Source of the DNA: Sulfitobacter albidus
Lineage (GTDB): Bacteria > Pseudomonadota > Alphaproteobacteria > Rhodobacterales > Rhodobacteraceae
Assembly: GCF_018200035.1 (NCBI RefSeq)
Contig: NZ_CP073582.1
Coordinates: forward strand, 124,001 to 188,000
Direction: 5' to 3'
DNA length: 64,000 nucleotides
Shown: piece after piece, positions 1 to 11,685 of the stretch
How the letters are laid out: every line of letters begins with the position of its first letter
Numbering within the stretch: position 1 is the stretch's first letter
Position numbers and translations under genes: made by a program
Notes under the pieces: model-generated
Seen by the model: only the letters and a program-made list of their open reading frames with translations
What the model was told of the DNA's origin: nothing
Databases searched by the model: none

Positions 1-470
1 ACTCCGGTACGGCGGTCACTGGGGCTACAACGGTCACCGGTGGCGAGTTGATCGTCAACAACGCAGGCGCGCTGAACGGGGCGTCCACAGTCTCGGGCGG
101 CACGCTCGACATCGACGGCGGGACTACGGCGGCGATCGAGAACACCGGCGGCACCGTCGAGATTGGCGGCGGGACGGTTGCAAGCCTCGATAACACCTCG
201 GGCACCGGGACGCTGACGGCGGGGAATATCGCTGGCACATTGAATGTAGACGCGGGCGAGGTGACAAACTCCGGCACCGCAGTCGCGGGCGCCACCACTG
301 TCACCGGCGGCGAGTTGATCGTCAACAACGCTGGCGCACTGAACGGCGCATCCACCGTATCGGGTGGCACGCTCGACATCGACGGGGGGACTACGGCCGC
401 GATCGAGAACACCGGCGGAACGGTCGAGATCGGCGGCGGGACGGTTGCGAGCCTCGACAACACCTCTGGG
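1..470 (+). repeat. Adhesin 267-nt tandem repeat, block A (2 units)
   Basis: Two copies of the 89-codon unit. The landmark hexamer gagat(t/c) begins at 159 and at 426, exactly 267 nt apart. The second copy degenerates after the SLDNTSGT motif into non-repeat passenger sequence (about 470-1300). The array continues beyond the left edge. Confidence 0.85.
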
Positions 471-3400
471 ACCAGCACCGTTACAGGCGGTCGCATTTCA
501 GGCACCGTGAACGTCGACAACGGCACCGCAACTCTTTCCGGAGGTATCTTGGAAGGTTCGCTCACGCAAACAGGCGGGATTGTGAACCTCTCCACATCAG
601 TCGGCACATCAACAACTGTCACTGGGGGTACACTCAACCTCAATGCAGGCGCACAGATTGGCGGGCTTCTAACAAATTCGGCAACTGTTTCCTATTCGGG
701 CGGCACTCTGGCGGACGTCACTAACGACGGCGCTTTTGAAGCCAGCAATTCTTTTTCGATCGCCGGGCGTTTCACAAATAACGGTACGTTGAACCTCAGC
801 TCTGCAAGCGCCCCAACTACGGTCACCGCCGGAGATTTCACCCTCGCCGGCGATGTCGATACAAACGATACCGACACCGTTACGCTCACCGGTACGACGA
901 TCACCCTCCAGATGGGCGCTACCTTTGATGGCAGCGCGACGCTGGGAACAAACGTCATTCTCGACGGGACACTAATCAATGACGCCGATATCGACATCGC
1001 CAATGATCGAACGCTGAGCAATGATCTGATCAACATCAATCAAGTTGACCTAAGCGCGGTTCTGACAGGCGGTGGGAACGATCTGACAAATGATGGAGGG
1101 ACTTTCAACATAATCCCTGGGGGCGTCATTCAGGGTGTTAATACCCTCACGAACGAAAACGGCGGCCAGTTTTCCATTGGCGCGACAACCAGCGTAAACG
1201 TCCAGAATTTGACCAGCCAGGATCCCGGGTCTCTGTTGACAGTCGATGGGACTCTGACTGCTGCGAATGGCATCGCCTTGGAAGGCGGGGAAATACGCGT
1301 CAACGGGACAGGCGCGCTGAATGGCGCCTCTATCGTATCGGGCGGCACGCTCGACATCAACGCGGGCACAGTTGCGGCGATCGAGAACACCGGCGGCACC
1401 GTGGAGATCGGTGGCGGAACGGTTGCCAGCCTGGACAACACTTCCGGGACTGGGACGCTTACGGCGGGGACCATCTCCGGCACGCTGAATGTGGATGCAG
1501 GCGAAGTGACGAACTCCGGCACCGCAGTCGCGGGCGCCACCACCGTCACCGGCGGCGAGTTGATCGTCGATGGGACGGGCGCACTGAACGGGGCGTCGAC
1601 CGTATCGGGTGGCACGCTCGACATCGACGCTGGGAGCACGGCGGCGGTCGAGAACACCGGCGGCACCGTGGAGATCGGTGGCGGGACGGTTGCCAGCCTG
1701 GACAATACCTCGGGCACCGGCACGCTGACGGCGGGGAATATCGCTGGCGCATTGAACGTGGATGCGGGTGAAGTGACGAACTCCGGCACCGCAGTCGCGG
1801 GCGCCACCACCGTCACCGGCGGCGAGTTGATCGTCAACAACGCAGGCGCGCTGAACGGGGCCTCCGCCGTCTCGGGCGGCACGCTCGACATCGACGGCGG
1901 GACTACGGCGGCGATCGAGAACACCGGCGGCACCGTCGAGATTGGCGGCGGGACGGTTGCAAGCCTCGATAACACCTCGGGCACCGGGACGCTGACGGCG
2001 GGGAATATCGCTGGCACATTGAATGTAGACGCGGGCGAGGTGACAAACTCCGGCACCGCAGTCGCGGGCGCCACCACTGTCACCGGCGGCGAGTTGATCG
2101 TCGATGGGACAGGCGCGCTGAACGGCGCCTCCACCGTTTCGGGCGGCACGCTCGACATCAACGCGGGCTCAGTCGCTGCAGTCGAGAACACCGGCGGCAC
2201 GGTCGAGATTGGCGGCGGGACGGTTGCCAGCCTGGACAATACCTCGGGCACAGGGACGCTCACGGCGGGGACCATCTCCGGCACGCTGAACGTGGATGCG
2301 GGCGAAGTCACCAACTCCGGCACCGCAGTGACCGGGGCGACAACGATTACCGGCGGCGAGCTGCTTGTTACGGGCGCGGCTGCGCTGAACGGCGCCTCCA
2401 CAGTATCGGGCGGCACGCTTGACATCGACGGTGGGACTACGGCGGCGATCGAGAACACCGGCGGCACCGTGGAGATCGGCGGCGGGACGGTTGCCAGCCT
2501 GGACAACACTTCGGGCACAGGGACGCTCACGGCGGGGGCCATCTCCGGCACGCTGAACGTGGACGCGGGCGAAGTCACCAACTCCGGTACCGCAGTCGCG
2601 GGCGCCACCACCGTTACCGGCGGCGAGTTAATCGTCGATGGGACGGGTTCGCTGAACGGAGCCTCTACGGTCTCCGGCGGGACGCTCGACATCGACGGCG
2701 GGGCTACGGCCGCGGTCGAGAACACCGGCGGCACTGTGGAGATCGGTGGCGGAACGGTTGCCAGCCTGGACAACACTTCGGGCACCGGGACGCTCACGGC
2801 GGGGGCCATCTCCGGCACGCTGAATGTGGATGCGGGCGAAGTCACCAACTCCGGCACCGCAGTCGCGGGCGCCACCACCGTTACCGGCGGCGAGTTAATC
2901 GTCGATGGGACGGGTTCGCTGAACGGAGCCTCTACGGTCTCCGGCGGGACGCTCGACATCGACGGCGGGGCTACGGCCGCGGTCGAGAACACCGGCGGCA
3001 CTGTGGAGATCGGTGGCGGAACGGTTGCCAGCCTGGACAACACTTCGGGCACAGGGACGCTCACGGCGGGGGCCATCTCCGGCACGCTGAACGTGGACGC
3101 GGGCGAAGTCACCAACTCCGGTACCGCAGTCGCGGGCGCCACCACCGTTACCGGCGGCGAGTTAATCGTCGATGGGACGGGTTCGCTGAACGGAGCCTCT
3201 ACGGTCTCCGGCGGGACGCTCGACATCGACGGCGGGACTACGGCCGCGATTGAGAACACCGGCGGCACTGTGGAGATCGGTGGCGGAACGGTTGCCAGCC
3301 TGGACAACACTTCGGGCACCGGGACGCTCACGGCGGGGGCCATCTCGGGCACGCTGAATGTGGATGCGGGCGAAGTCACCAACTCCGGCACCGCAGTCGC

Positions 3401-6400
3401 GGGCGCCACGACCGTCACCGGCGGCGAGTTGATCGTCGATGGGACGGGCGCACTGAACGGGGCGTCGACCGTATCGGGTGGCACGCTCGACATCAACGGC
3501 GGGACTACGGCGGCGATTGAGAATACCGGCGGCACTGTGGAGATCGGTGGCGGAACGGTTGCCAGCCTGGACAACACTTCCGGGACTGGGACGCTTACGG
3601 CGGGGACCATCTCCGGCACGCTGAATGTGGATGCGGGCGAAGTCACCAACTCCGGCACCGCAGTCGCGGGCGCCACCACCGTCACCGGCGGCGAGTTGAT
3701 CGTGAACAACACTGGCGCGCTGAACGGGGCGTCCACCGTCTCGGGCGGGACGCTCGACATCGACGGCGGGAGTACGGCCGCGGTCGAGAACACCGGCGGC
3801 ACCGTGGAGGTCGGCGGCGGGACGGTTGCCAGCCTGGACAACACTTCCGGGACTGGGACGCTGACGGCGGGGATCATCTCGGGCACGCTGAACGTGGACG
3901 CGGGCGAGGTGACGAACTCTGGTACGGCGATCACTGGGGCTACAACGGTCACCGGTGGCGAGTTGATTGTCGATGGGACGGGTTCGCTGAACGGAGCCTC
4001 TACGGTTTCGGGCGGTACGCTCGACATTGACGGCGGGACTACGGCCGCGATTGAGAACACTGGCGGCACGGTCGAGATTGGCGGCGGGACGATCGCCAGC
4101 CTCGACAACACTTCCGGGACTGGGACGCTCACGGCGGGGACTATCGCTGGCGCATTGAACGTGGACGCGGGCGAGGTGACGAACTCCGGCACGGCAGTCG
4201 CAGGCGCCACGACCGTCACCGGCGGCGAGTTGATCGTCGATGGGACAGGCGCGCTGAACGGGGCGTCCACCGTTTCCGGCGGCACGCTCGACATTGACGG
4301 CGGGACTACGGCCGCGATTGAGAACACCGGCGGCACCGTGGAGATCGGCGGGGGACTGTCGCCAGCCTCGACAATACCTCGGGCACCGGCACGCTGACGG
4401 CGGGGAATATCTCGGGTGCGTTGAACGTGGATGCGGGCGAAGTCACCAACTCCGGAACCGCAGTCGCGGGCGCTACGACCGTCACCGGCGGCGAGTTGAT
4501 CGTGAACAACGCTGGCGCGCTGAACGGGGCCGCCACCGTCTCGGGCGGGACGCTCGACATCGACGGCGGGACTACGGCCGTGATTGAGAACACCGGCGGC
4601 ACGGTCGAGATCGGCGGCGGGAAGGTTGCCAGCCTCGACAACACTTCCGGGACTGGGACGCTCACGGCGGGGAATATCGCTGGCGCATTGAACGTGGATG
4701 CGGGTGAAGTGACGAACTCCGGCACCGCAGTCGCGGGCGCCACCACCGTCACCGGCGGCGAGTTGATCGTCGATGGGACGGGCGCACTGAACGGGGCGTC
4801 GACCGTATCGGGTGGCACGCTCGACATCAACGGCGGGAGCACGGCGGCGATCGAGAACACGGGTGGGGCCGTGGAGATCGGCGGCGGGACGGTTGCCAGC
4901 CTGGACAATACCTCGGGCACCGGCACGCTCACGGCGGGGAATATCGCTGGCGCATTGAACGTGGATGCAGGCGAAGTGACGAACTCCGGCACCGCAGTCG
5001 CGGGCGCCACCACCGTCACCGGCGGCGAGTTGATCGTCGATGGGACAGGCGCGCTGAACGGAGCGTCGACCGTATCGGGTGGCACGCTCGACATTGACGG
5101 CGGGAGCACAGCGGCAGTCGAGAACACCGGCGGCACCGTGGAGATCGGCGGCGGGACGGTTGCCAGCCTCGACAACACCTCTGGGGCGTTTGTCATGTCG
5201 GCGGGAACGGTGATGCAGGGCGTCCGTATCGTCGCAGGGTCAGCGAATATCGCTGGCGGCACGATCGGTGGTGATCTGGAAATCGCCAGCGGCGACGTCA
5301 CGACGACCGGCGGAACGGTCGAAGGTGCCTTGTCGCAAACCGGCGGCGCGCTGGCCCTTGGTAGCGCCGTCGTCGGTGATGTTACGGTGAGCGGCGGAAC
5401 GCTCGACCTGAACGACGGAGCAGTCGTTGGCAGGTTGAGCAACGCCGGTACGGTGCTTTTCGATGGTGGTTCTGTTGGAACGGTCGACAATTTCGGGGCC
5501 TTTTCGATCGCGGGAACGCGCAGCGTGTCGGGCGATTTCAGCAATGCAGGAACGCTTGATGCGACAACTCCGGGCGCGGACACCCTGAACGTCGGCGGCG
5601 CCTTTACGAGCAGCGGCGACATTCGCAACGATGCGGAAACTGGGCTGACCATTATTTCCGAGACGATTACCATTGCGGAGGGAGCCACCTTTGGTGGCGC
5701 ACAGTCAATCGACGGAACGCTTGTCCTTGATGGTGCAACGACGCTTGCGACAAATTCCACCATCGCGGGCGACGTGACCGTCACCCAAAGTCTTTCCAAC
5801 ACAGGGCAGACCGGTGTCTCGGGAAGTCTTACGCTGACGAACGATGCTCTGGACAATACCGGTGCCCTGAGCGTCGCGGAAAATGGCCGCATTTCCGGCG
5901 TTTCGGTTCTGACCAATCGTGACGGTGGACAGGTGGACATCGCAGCCGGAGGCAGCATCGCGACCGGCAGCACGATTAACGATGGCGCGGGTTCCGTACT
6001 GCGCATCACAGGTGCCCTCACAACCGACTCCGGCGTCTTCAACCGGAACGGTGGCCAGCTTGTGACCCTTCAGGGGGCCGATGTTTCCGGCCAGATCACG
6101 AATGATGCGGATCTGGACCTTGCCGGTGGTCGCACGGGAACACTATCCAACGCGGTTGGCGGGACGACTGACGTCAGTGCAGATACGACCGTCCAAGGTT
6201 CTGTTGTGAATGCGGGCCAACTTGATGTCACCGGAGGCACGCTTACGGTGACAGAGGGCCCGGTCACAAACCTCTCCGGCGCGGCATTGACCGTGGCACG
6301 GGATGGCACACTGGGAAGCGGATTGTTGAACCGCGCCGGCGCCACCGCAACCCTGGCTGGTACGGTCACGGGAAATGTCGACAACCTGGCCTCGGCCACG

Positions 6401-8320
6401 CTGACCGGAGCTGGCGGCCGAATTGCGGGCGCGCTGCGCAATCTGGGCACGGTCAATGTCGCCGACGGTGAACCATTCGCCGTCGATGGTGGACTTGCCA
6501 ATCTTGCCGAGGCAACGCTCGTGCTTTCTGGAGGGCTCGACGGCGCTGTCGAGAACTTTGGGACTGTCACGCTTGGCGATAGTGACGCGGCCATCACCGG
6601 TGCTTTTGACACCAACGGCGATTTGACGGTGACTGCCGGGCAGACCCTGGATGTTGGTGGCGGCACATTCCTGCAAAACGGCAGCACCAATACGATCGAT
6701 GGCACCCTCAGCGGGGCGGTGCGTGCAAACGCCGGATCAACCTTGCGCCTGGGGGCAGACGGGATTTTGGGCAGTGCCGGGCAGCGCGTTGTCAACGCTG
6801 GCGCCGACGTCTTTGCGATTAACGGTACCGTGTTGGGGACCCTTGCCACAACCGGTGGTTCGCTGACGCAACTTGGCGACGGTGCGGTTCTGGGAGGGCT
6901 CGACAGCGGCGGCGGCACATTCTCGTTGCAGGACGGAACGGTGGGTACCGTGGTACGCATTGCGGGCGACGCGCGCTTTGCCGGGACCATCGCGTTTGAC
7001 GCCGATCTTTCGACAGGCTCAGTCTCAAGCGACCGGATTGACGTGGGCGGCGACCTGTCTGGCGAGAACGTTACGCTCAGCTTTGCCAACATTGGCGGGG
7101 ATTCGGGCGACATCGACGGCTTGGTCCTGTTCAATTACGAGGGCGACAATACGTTGTCCTTCGGCACGATTGAGGGAACGCCAGAGTTCGGCCGATTTGA
7201 GTATTTCGTTCAGGACAACGGGGCTGGCAGCATCACGTTGCAAAGCCAGGTCAATTCGGGCATCGCGAGCCTCGCGGCGACGGTTGGCCTGACCCAGACA
7301 CTGGTCGGTGCGGTGATCAACCGGCCCACGCCACCCTTTGTTACCGGGCTTGCGGACGATCCGGGTGAAAGCCCCTGCGGCGGCGGCGGGTGGGCGCGTC
7401 TGACCGGCGGCCAGGCAAACGCGGAAGGGGATTTCCGCGACGTACGCCGTGGGTCCGGTGGCCGGACACCGGTCGATCTGAGCTATCAGGGCATCCAGCT
7501 TGGCGGGGATTTTGCTTGCTTTGATGACCGCTATTTCAATGGCTTCGACATGGCATTCGGCGCGGTCGGCGGCTATAACCGCGGGTCGAGCGTCAACGAA
7601 GTGCGCACGCTTGATCCGCTGACGGGTCAGGCCACCGGCCCGCTTGGATCGGTGACGAACACGGACTTCACCCAAACCTACGGCGGGATCTACGCCACCG
7701 CATCGCGTGGACCGCTGTTCGTCGATTTGCAGTACCGGCTCGAGACAACGAAATACGACTCGTCGAACATTGAGCTTATCCCCGGCGCTGCCTTTGATCT
7801 GGACGATCAGCGATACGAAACCAAGGGGCAGACCCTATCGGGAGCGGTCTCCTACTCCTGGCCGATCAAGGCATTCGAAGGGATGAGCTTTGTCGGGTCG
7901 GCCGGTTTCTCTTTCTCGAATTACGAGACAGACGAAATCGACCTGGGAACGGACGGCAGGCTGGAGCTGGCCGATGGCGAAGCGCGTCTGGGCTTCATCA
8001 GCGGAACGGTTTCGCAAACCAAATTCCTGCCCGACGAAGTCAGCCTGATCAACTATTTCGCGACAGCAACCTACTACAACGATTTTGGTGATGATCCGTC
8101 GGCGGTCTTTACCGACAATCAGGGCCGTGCGAACGAAATTGCGCTGTCGAACCTTGGTAGCTACGGAGAGCTGAGCGCGGGCCTGAACTATGTCCGCCTG
8201 CTCGATCCCGTCGGCACCGTATCGCCGCGACAACTGAACGCGGCAATCCGGATTGATGCCCGCACGGGCAGCAATGTCGAAAGCTGGGGTGTCACTGGCC
8301 AGGTTCGCCTGCAATTCTAG
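1..8320 (+). CDS. Giant autotransporter adhesin, 5' end outside window, one frame break
   Basis: The reading frame is open at the left edge, so the signal peptide lies outside. The passenger is Gly/Thr/Ser/Asn-rich and built from 89-residue repeats (motifs VEIGGGTVASLDNT, LNVDAGEVTNSGT, TVSGGTLDI) typical of a right-handed beta-helix. Non-repeated helix sequence follows at about 5190-7300. The last ~310 residues (7380-8320) look like an outer-membrane autotransporter beta-barrel, with alternating aromatic strands and a terminal phenylalanine. By family, the barrel anchors and exports the passenger (type V secretion) for adhesion or biofilm formation. The frame breaks once: repeat unit 12 of the main block lacks one base at about 4347-4355, stopping at 4397, while the other frame is open from before 4421 to 8320. 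Autotransporter assignment is confident; the ligand is unknown. Confidence 0.85.
1298..5190 (+). repeat. Adhesin 267-nt tandem repeat, block B (15 units)
   Basis: Fifteen copies of the 89-codon unit. The landmark gagatc is at 1404 in the first and 5141 in the last. Fourteen intervals of 267 should span 3738 nt, but the observed distance is 3737, which independently shows that one base is missing inside the block. Units differ at a few residues (AIENT/AVENT, NNAGALN/DGTGALN). Around 2490-3240 there is higher-order similarity at a 534-nt offset, a sign of unequal recombination of two-unit blocks. Confidence 0.85.
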
Positions 8321-8335
8321 CCCCGGCACAGAAAC

Positions 8336-8376
8336 GAAAAAGGGGGCCTGCTGGATCAGTAGGCCCTTTTTTTATT
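8336..8376. terminator. Bidirectional intrinsic terminator
   Basis: Stem GGGCCTGCTG / CAGTAGGCCC (8344-8366, one G-T pair) with a 3-nt loop, followed by seven T on the plus strand and preceded by an A-rich stretch that gives a T-tract on the minus strand. It sits between the adhesin stop (8320) and the stop of the convergent gene (8389), so it can serve both. Confidence 0.85.
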
Positions 8377-8388
8377 CCCGACGGTTTT

Positions 8389-8886
8389 CTAACGCCAGGG
8401 ATTCCCCTGGTCCCGCAGGTTTGCGAGAAAGGTTTCCCCATGTCCCTGCATGGGATCCTTTGCCGTGGAGGATATTGGAAAGACACGCTTGATCTCGGCT
8501 ATTTGCACACGGGAAAATTCATGCGGATGGGGCAAGACGGGATCAACCGGTGTCGCAAAATCGTTCAGCACGTGCTCAATACTGCGCCAGTAAACATCAG
8601 GCCAGCCGCGCGCGGCGAGAACTGCCGGAATGATCTGTTCCTGCGCAAGCAACTCTCGCAAGCGTATTGCCGACAAGCGCACGACTTTTGCGTATTCCTC
8701 AAGCGCAGGCGCGATCACATCAGGATCCTGCGTCAGAAGACGCGCGCGTTGGGATACCGCCAGCGGACGCTTTTCTGTCAGACGTAAAACGACATCGTGG
8801 GAAAATTGTTGGATCCTTCGCGCGTATGGATCACTGAGTGCGAGCACCCCATTGAATGCCGCCACCCTTTCTTCAAAACTGATCAC
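8389..8886 (-). CDS. Hypothetical protein, 165 aa
   Basis: I do not recognise this protein. It starts at GTG 8886 with GGGGAA upstream; an in-frame stop just 5' (8890-8892) excludes a longer form. It overlaps the 3' end of the upstream 122-aa gene by 14 nt, suggesting translational coupling. The product is soluble and rich in charged and leucine residues, with no signal peptide or membrane segment. It ends right at the shared terminator. It lies between the adhesin and the type VI island, but nothing in the sequence ties it to either. Confidence 0.6.
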   Translation of the reverse strand: MISFEERVAAFNGVLALSDPYARRIQQFSHDVVLRLTEKRPLAVSQRARLLTQDPDVIAPALEEYAKVVRLSAIRLRELLAQEQIIPAVLAARGWPDVYWRSIEHVLNDFATPVDPVLPHPHEFSRVQIAEIKRVFPISSTAKDPMQGHGETFLANLRDQGNPWR

Positions 8887-9241
8887 GGATCACATTCCCC
8901 ACGATTTGCGACGCGGCTCGTCCCCGGTCGGCCCGGTTCAGCACCGCTTTTGCGAGCGCCACCACCGTCGGTAACGGCAATCGCTGGGCGTTTGATACAG
9001 GTGCGGTCATCCTACCGGATTGCTCCTTAATACAGGCGACGGGCCCTGTCGGAGCATCGTACACAAATTCGTGCTGCGCATTCGGCCCGATCAAGGTTAC
9101 TCCTTCGGCGAGAACCGTGCCGTCCGGTTGGCGGTTCCGCAGTGTCTGCATCAGATAAGACCGCGTCTGTGACTGAATTGCCATCGGTGCATTCGCGGCG
9201 CAACTATCCAAAATTGCCAATATCGCACAGCAGCTATGCAC
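8873..9241 (-). CDS. Hypothetical protein, up to 122 aa
   Basis: Not recognised. The longest frame starts at GTG 9241; an internal ATG at 9184 (MAIQSQ) is an alternative start, and neither has a clear Shine-Dalgarno sequence. The N-terminal 20 residues are Cys/Ala/Ile-rich and could be non-coding. The remainder is a small soluble protein with no motif I can name. It is the first gene of a two-gene minus-strand unit with the 165-aa protein. Confidence 0.5.
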   Translation of the reverse strand: MHSCCAILAILDSCAANAPMAIQSQTRSYLMQTLRNRQPDGTVLAEGVTLIGPNAQHEFVYDAPTGPVACIKEQSGRMTAPVSNAQRLPLPTVVALAKAVLNRADRGRAASQIVGNVIRDQF

Positions 9242-9293
9242 ATCATTTCCGCTTTGCGGGGCCTTTGCGACCTGCGCCCGGTCATATCTTACG

Positions 9294-10728
9294 TCAGCCG
9301 CCCGGCTGCTTCAGGACCCCTTCGCCCAACCGCCCGGAAAGCGTTTCGATCAACCGTGCCTCGATACCCTCCGAAGCATCCTGAAAGAGGGCGAGGAGCT
9401 GAGCATGCGCAGGGTCGTCCAGGAAAAACGGGGTCCACAGACAGGCGATGGCAGTGTGCGCCGCACGGTGATACGTCGTACCCGCCGCTGGCAGACCGTG
9501 ATGATCCTGCTGATCCTCGCACACCCGGCGAAACCGCGCACGCGTTCGCGCATCTTCAAAATGCCAACCCGCATCCGCGTCGTGTCCGCGGCGCACGTGG
9601 GCGCGCAGGTTCGCGAGGACCCGCGCCAGACCCGCATCTTCGGTGATCGCACCGTGGTCGGCCCGCGCCTTGAGACCTTCTTCGAACCGAAGCGCGCGCA
9701 GGGCCGGACTGCGGTCTTCCGCACCCAGCGTGCTGCGCGCGAGCGCCACGTTGCGCGGATCCCACATGACCCACCGCCCGTAAAAGAAGGCAATCGTCGC
9801 AAGGCGCGCGATATCGCTCTTGCGACGGAATCCGACCCCCGCAACATCCTCAAGGATTGCCTCGACGCTGGCACTTACGGCATCCGCGTCGGGGTCTCCC
9901 AGCCGACGCTGTTGCGCCGGTGCGGTCTCACGCAGCGTTCTGGCAAAATCCCGAACGAACCGCCGCTCCACCACCTTGTCGAGCGACGTTCGGTCCTGCG
10001 CGCGCAAGGACGGTTGCGACGGCCCCTGCGGGACAGGCTCAAGATCGATGATCGTGGCCGCGTCGCCCACCGGCGCCACAACCCGGCGCAGACACGATGG
10101 CCCCGCCAGAAGAAAGGAGAGGCATCCGTGCCGAGCATAGTTTCAACGGCCGCAGGCTCCCAAAATCGCTGATAAAACCAGCCCCCTGCTCACCCCGGAT
10201 GCGGGTATAGCGACGCAGGTGCTTGTGGACGTCCTCAAGGCGCCCCCGTGCGCGCAGAAAAATGCCACCGTCCAGACCCCACAAATGCCAGGACGCGTCG
10301 GAAGCGGTGAATAATTTCGCGGTGAAGCTGCTGGTTTCGTCCAGCGCCACAAGCCAGGGGGCGACCCCGTTCATCTCGTCAAAAATCTCACCCGTGAAGA
10401 GGCACAGATGCGGCAGACCCGATGTTTCGAGCAGTTCCGGCAGATCCGGGATCCGCGCCGCGTCAAGCACAGCAAAAGTGCCCAGAGGCGGCACGCTATC
10501 CCCTCCAATTTCCCCAGTTTCGGCTGGCAGAGGCTTGGGCTGGTCGAACAGGGGGGCCATCAACGCGTCCGGTGCGCACACCCGCCCGCTCAGCGGTGCA
10601 TTGGCGGCCAAGGGAGTGATACCGCCAATTTTTCGCACCACAAAGACGGGCGCCGTGGACGGGCTGGCCGCCTTCTGTTCCTGCGTCCAGATATCGTGCC
10701 TTTGATCTGAGGGCGGCATGCCGGACAT
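9294..10728 (-). CDS. DUF4123 type VI effector adaptor, two frame breaks
   Basis: Reading from ATG 10728, the N-terminal part has the DUF4123 core (FAVLDAARIPDL, ETSGLPHLCLF, APWLVALDE, HLRRYTRIR). The family signature RFWEP continues in a second frame, and the C-terminal part (VVAPVGDAATII onward) in a third. One missing base near the C5 run 10182-10186 and another near the C4 run 10101-10104 would restore a single protein of about 478 aa whose layout matches the 337-aa DUF4123 protein at 13684-14697. DUF4123 proteins (Tap/TEC type) load effectors onto VgrG. Whether this gene is decayed or mis-sequenced cannot be settled here; the G/C-run pattern favours sequencing error. Confidence 0.75.
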
Positions 10729-10920
10729 GGGTAAAACTTCATCGCTCTGAAACGGTTGCGTGAAGTGTACTGAATTCGGGGCAGAACCCAAGCGCATTCG
10801 CCGCAAACGGCCCTGTGTCTTGCGGTATCCGTGCGTGCAACCTTGCGAGACACGGATCCGATCTGTCGGCTTTTCGCACCCAGAAAACCGTGCTAGCGTC
10901 GATGCATAGCGGGGTTATTC

Positions 10921-11685
10921 ATGGCAACTTACAGCGCAATGCCCGACGCCGAGGCGTCGATCGACAGGATCCTGTCCGAGCGGGGTCCGCTGGCCCAGGC
11001 GCTTGAGGTGCCGGAGAAATTCATCACGCCAAACTTGGGGCGGGTCCCCGCCATCATGCTCGATTTCTGGGCAAAAGCCGGTGTTGGTGATCTGGCGGAC
11101 GGGATGCTGCGCCTGTGCCTGCCACGCGAGTTGGAGACCGAAATTGCCCAGCTCTTTCGTAATGACCCTGATTTCGGCTTCCCGATCCTGCCGGAAGGCG
11201 TCGAGAAAGAGGAGACACAGGCCGATACCGAACCGCGCATTACCGATGTCCACGCGCTGGCGCATACCGCTTTCGGAAACCTGCTGCTCTGGAGTGAGCG
11301 ACACGGGCTTGTGCATGTTGATATCGTGCAGGGCCTGGTCGAGGCCCCCTTTCTCTTTAATCCGGAAGCGGCCCCCGCGCCCGACCGCGCGGCCCTCGAT
11401 TTCATCCTTGGCGCCGATCCCTTCATTCTCGATATGGACGACCGGGATCAGCAGCCGATGTTCGACCGCGCGGTGACCAAATTCGGGCCCATGAAACGGA
11501 TGTTCATCTATGCACCGGGGCCCGCCGCCACGGGCGATCCCATCCCAGACGTCGACGACCTCTTCCCAGCCCCCTACCCCGAATGGCTGGAGGAGCGCAT
11601 CATGACAAAACGCTTCACCCTCGTGGATCTCGCAACAGGTCGGTTCGATGTGCGACCGATCGGCGCGCGAAAGCTGCGCCCATGA
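10921..11685 (+). CDS. GAD-like / DUF1851 (Tdi1-type) T6SS immunity protein
   Basis: A 254-aa cytoplasmic protein with an N-terminal GAD-like segment (FITPNLGRVPAIMLDFW...GLADGML style, residues ~30-70) and a C-terminal DUF1851 segment (HTAFGNLLLWSERHG, FILGADPF, MFDRAVTKFGPM, residues ~115-215). This combination is that of Tdi1, the immunity protein of the Agrobacterium Tde1 DNase effector. It is first in a plus-strand operon and its stop overlaps the next start (ATGA at 11682). No Tde-like nuclease is visible in the window, so the partner is unknown; it may act as an orphan or acquired immunity gene. Confidence 0.75.
   Translation: MATYSAMPDAEASIDRILSERGPLAQALEVPEKFITPNLGRVPAIMLDFWAKAGVGDLADGMLRLCLPRELETEIAQLFRNDPDFGFPILPEGVEKEETQADTEPRITDVHALAHTAFGNLLLWSERHGLVHVDIVQGLVEAPFLFNPEAAPAPDRAALDFILGADPFILDMDDRDQQPMFDRAVTKFGPMKRMFIYAPGPAATGDPIPDVDDLFPAPYPEWLEERIMTKRFTLVDLATGRFDVRPIGARKLRP

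Noticed and set aside
4397..4421. Two separate adhesin genes instead of one
   Set aside because: The repeat register and the 3737-nt span show a single one-base loss inside a unit, and the second frame has no start region or signal peptide.
1298..5190. Regular repeats considered as a CRISPR array
   Set aside because: The unit is 267 nt, in frame and protein-coding with no unique spacers; no cas genes are present.
1130..6042. Very long open frames on the minus strand opposite the adhesin repeats (1068 and 578 codons)
   Set aside because: They are Pro/Ser/Val-rich mirror images of the repeat in GC-rich DNA, with no start signals or family motifs; the plus-strand passenger and barrel are convincing.
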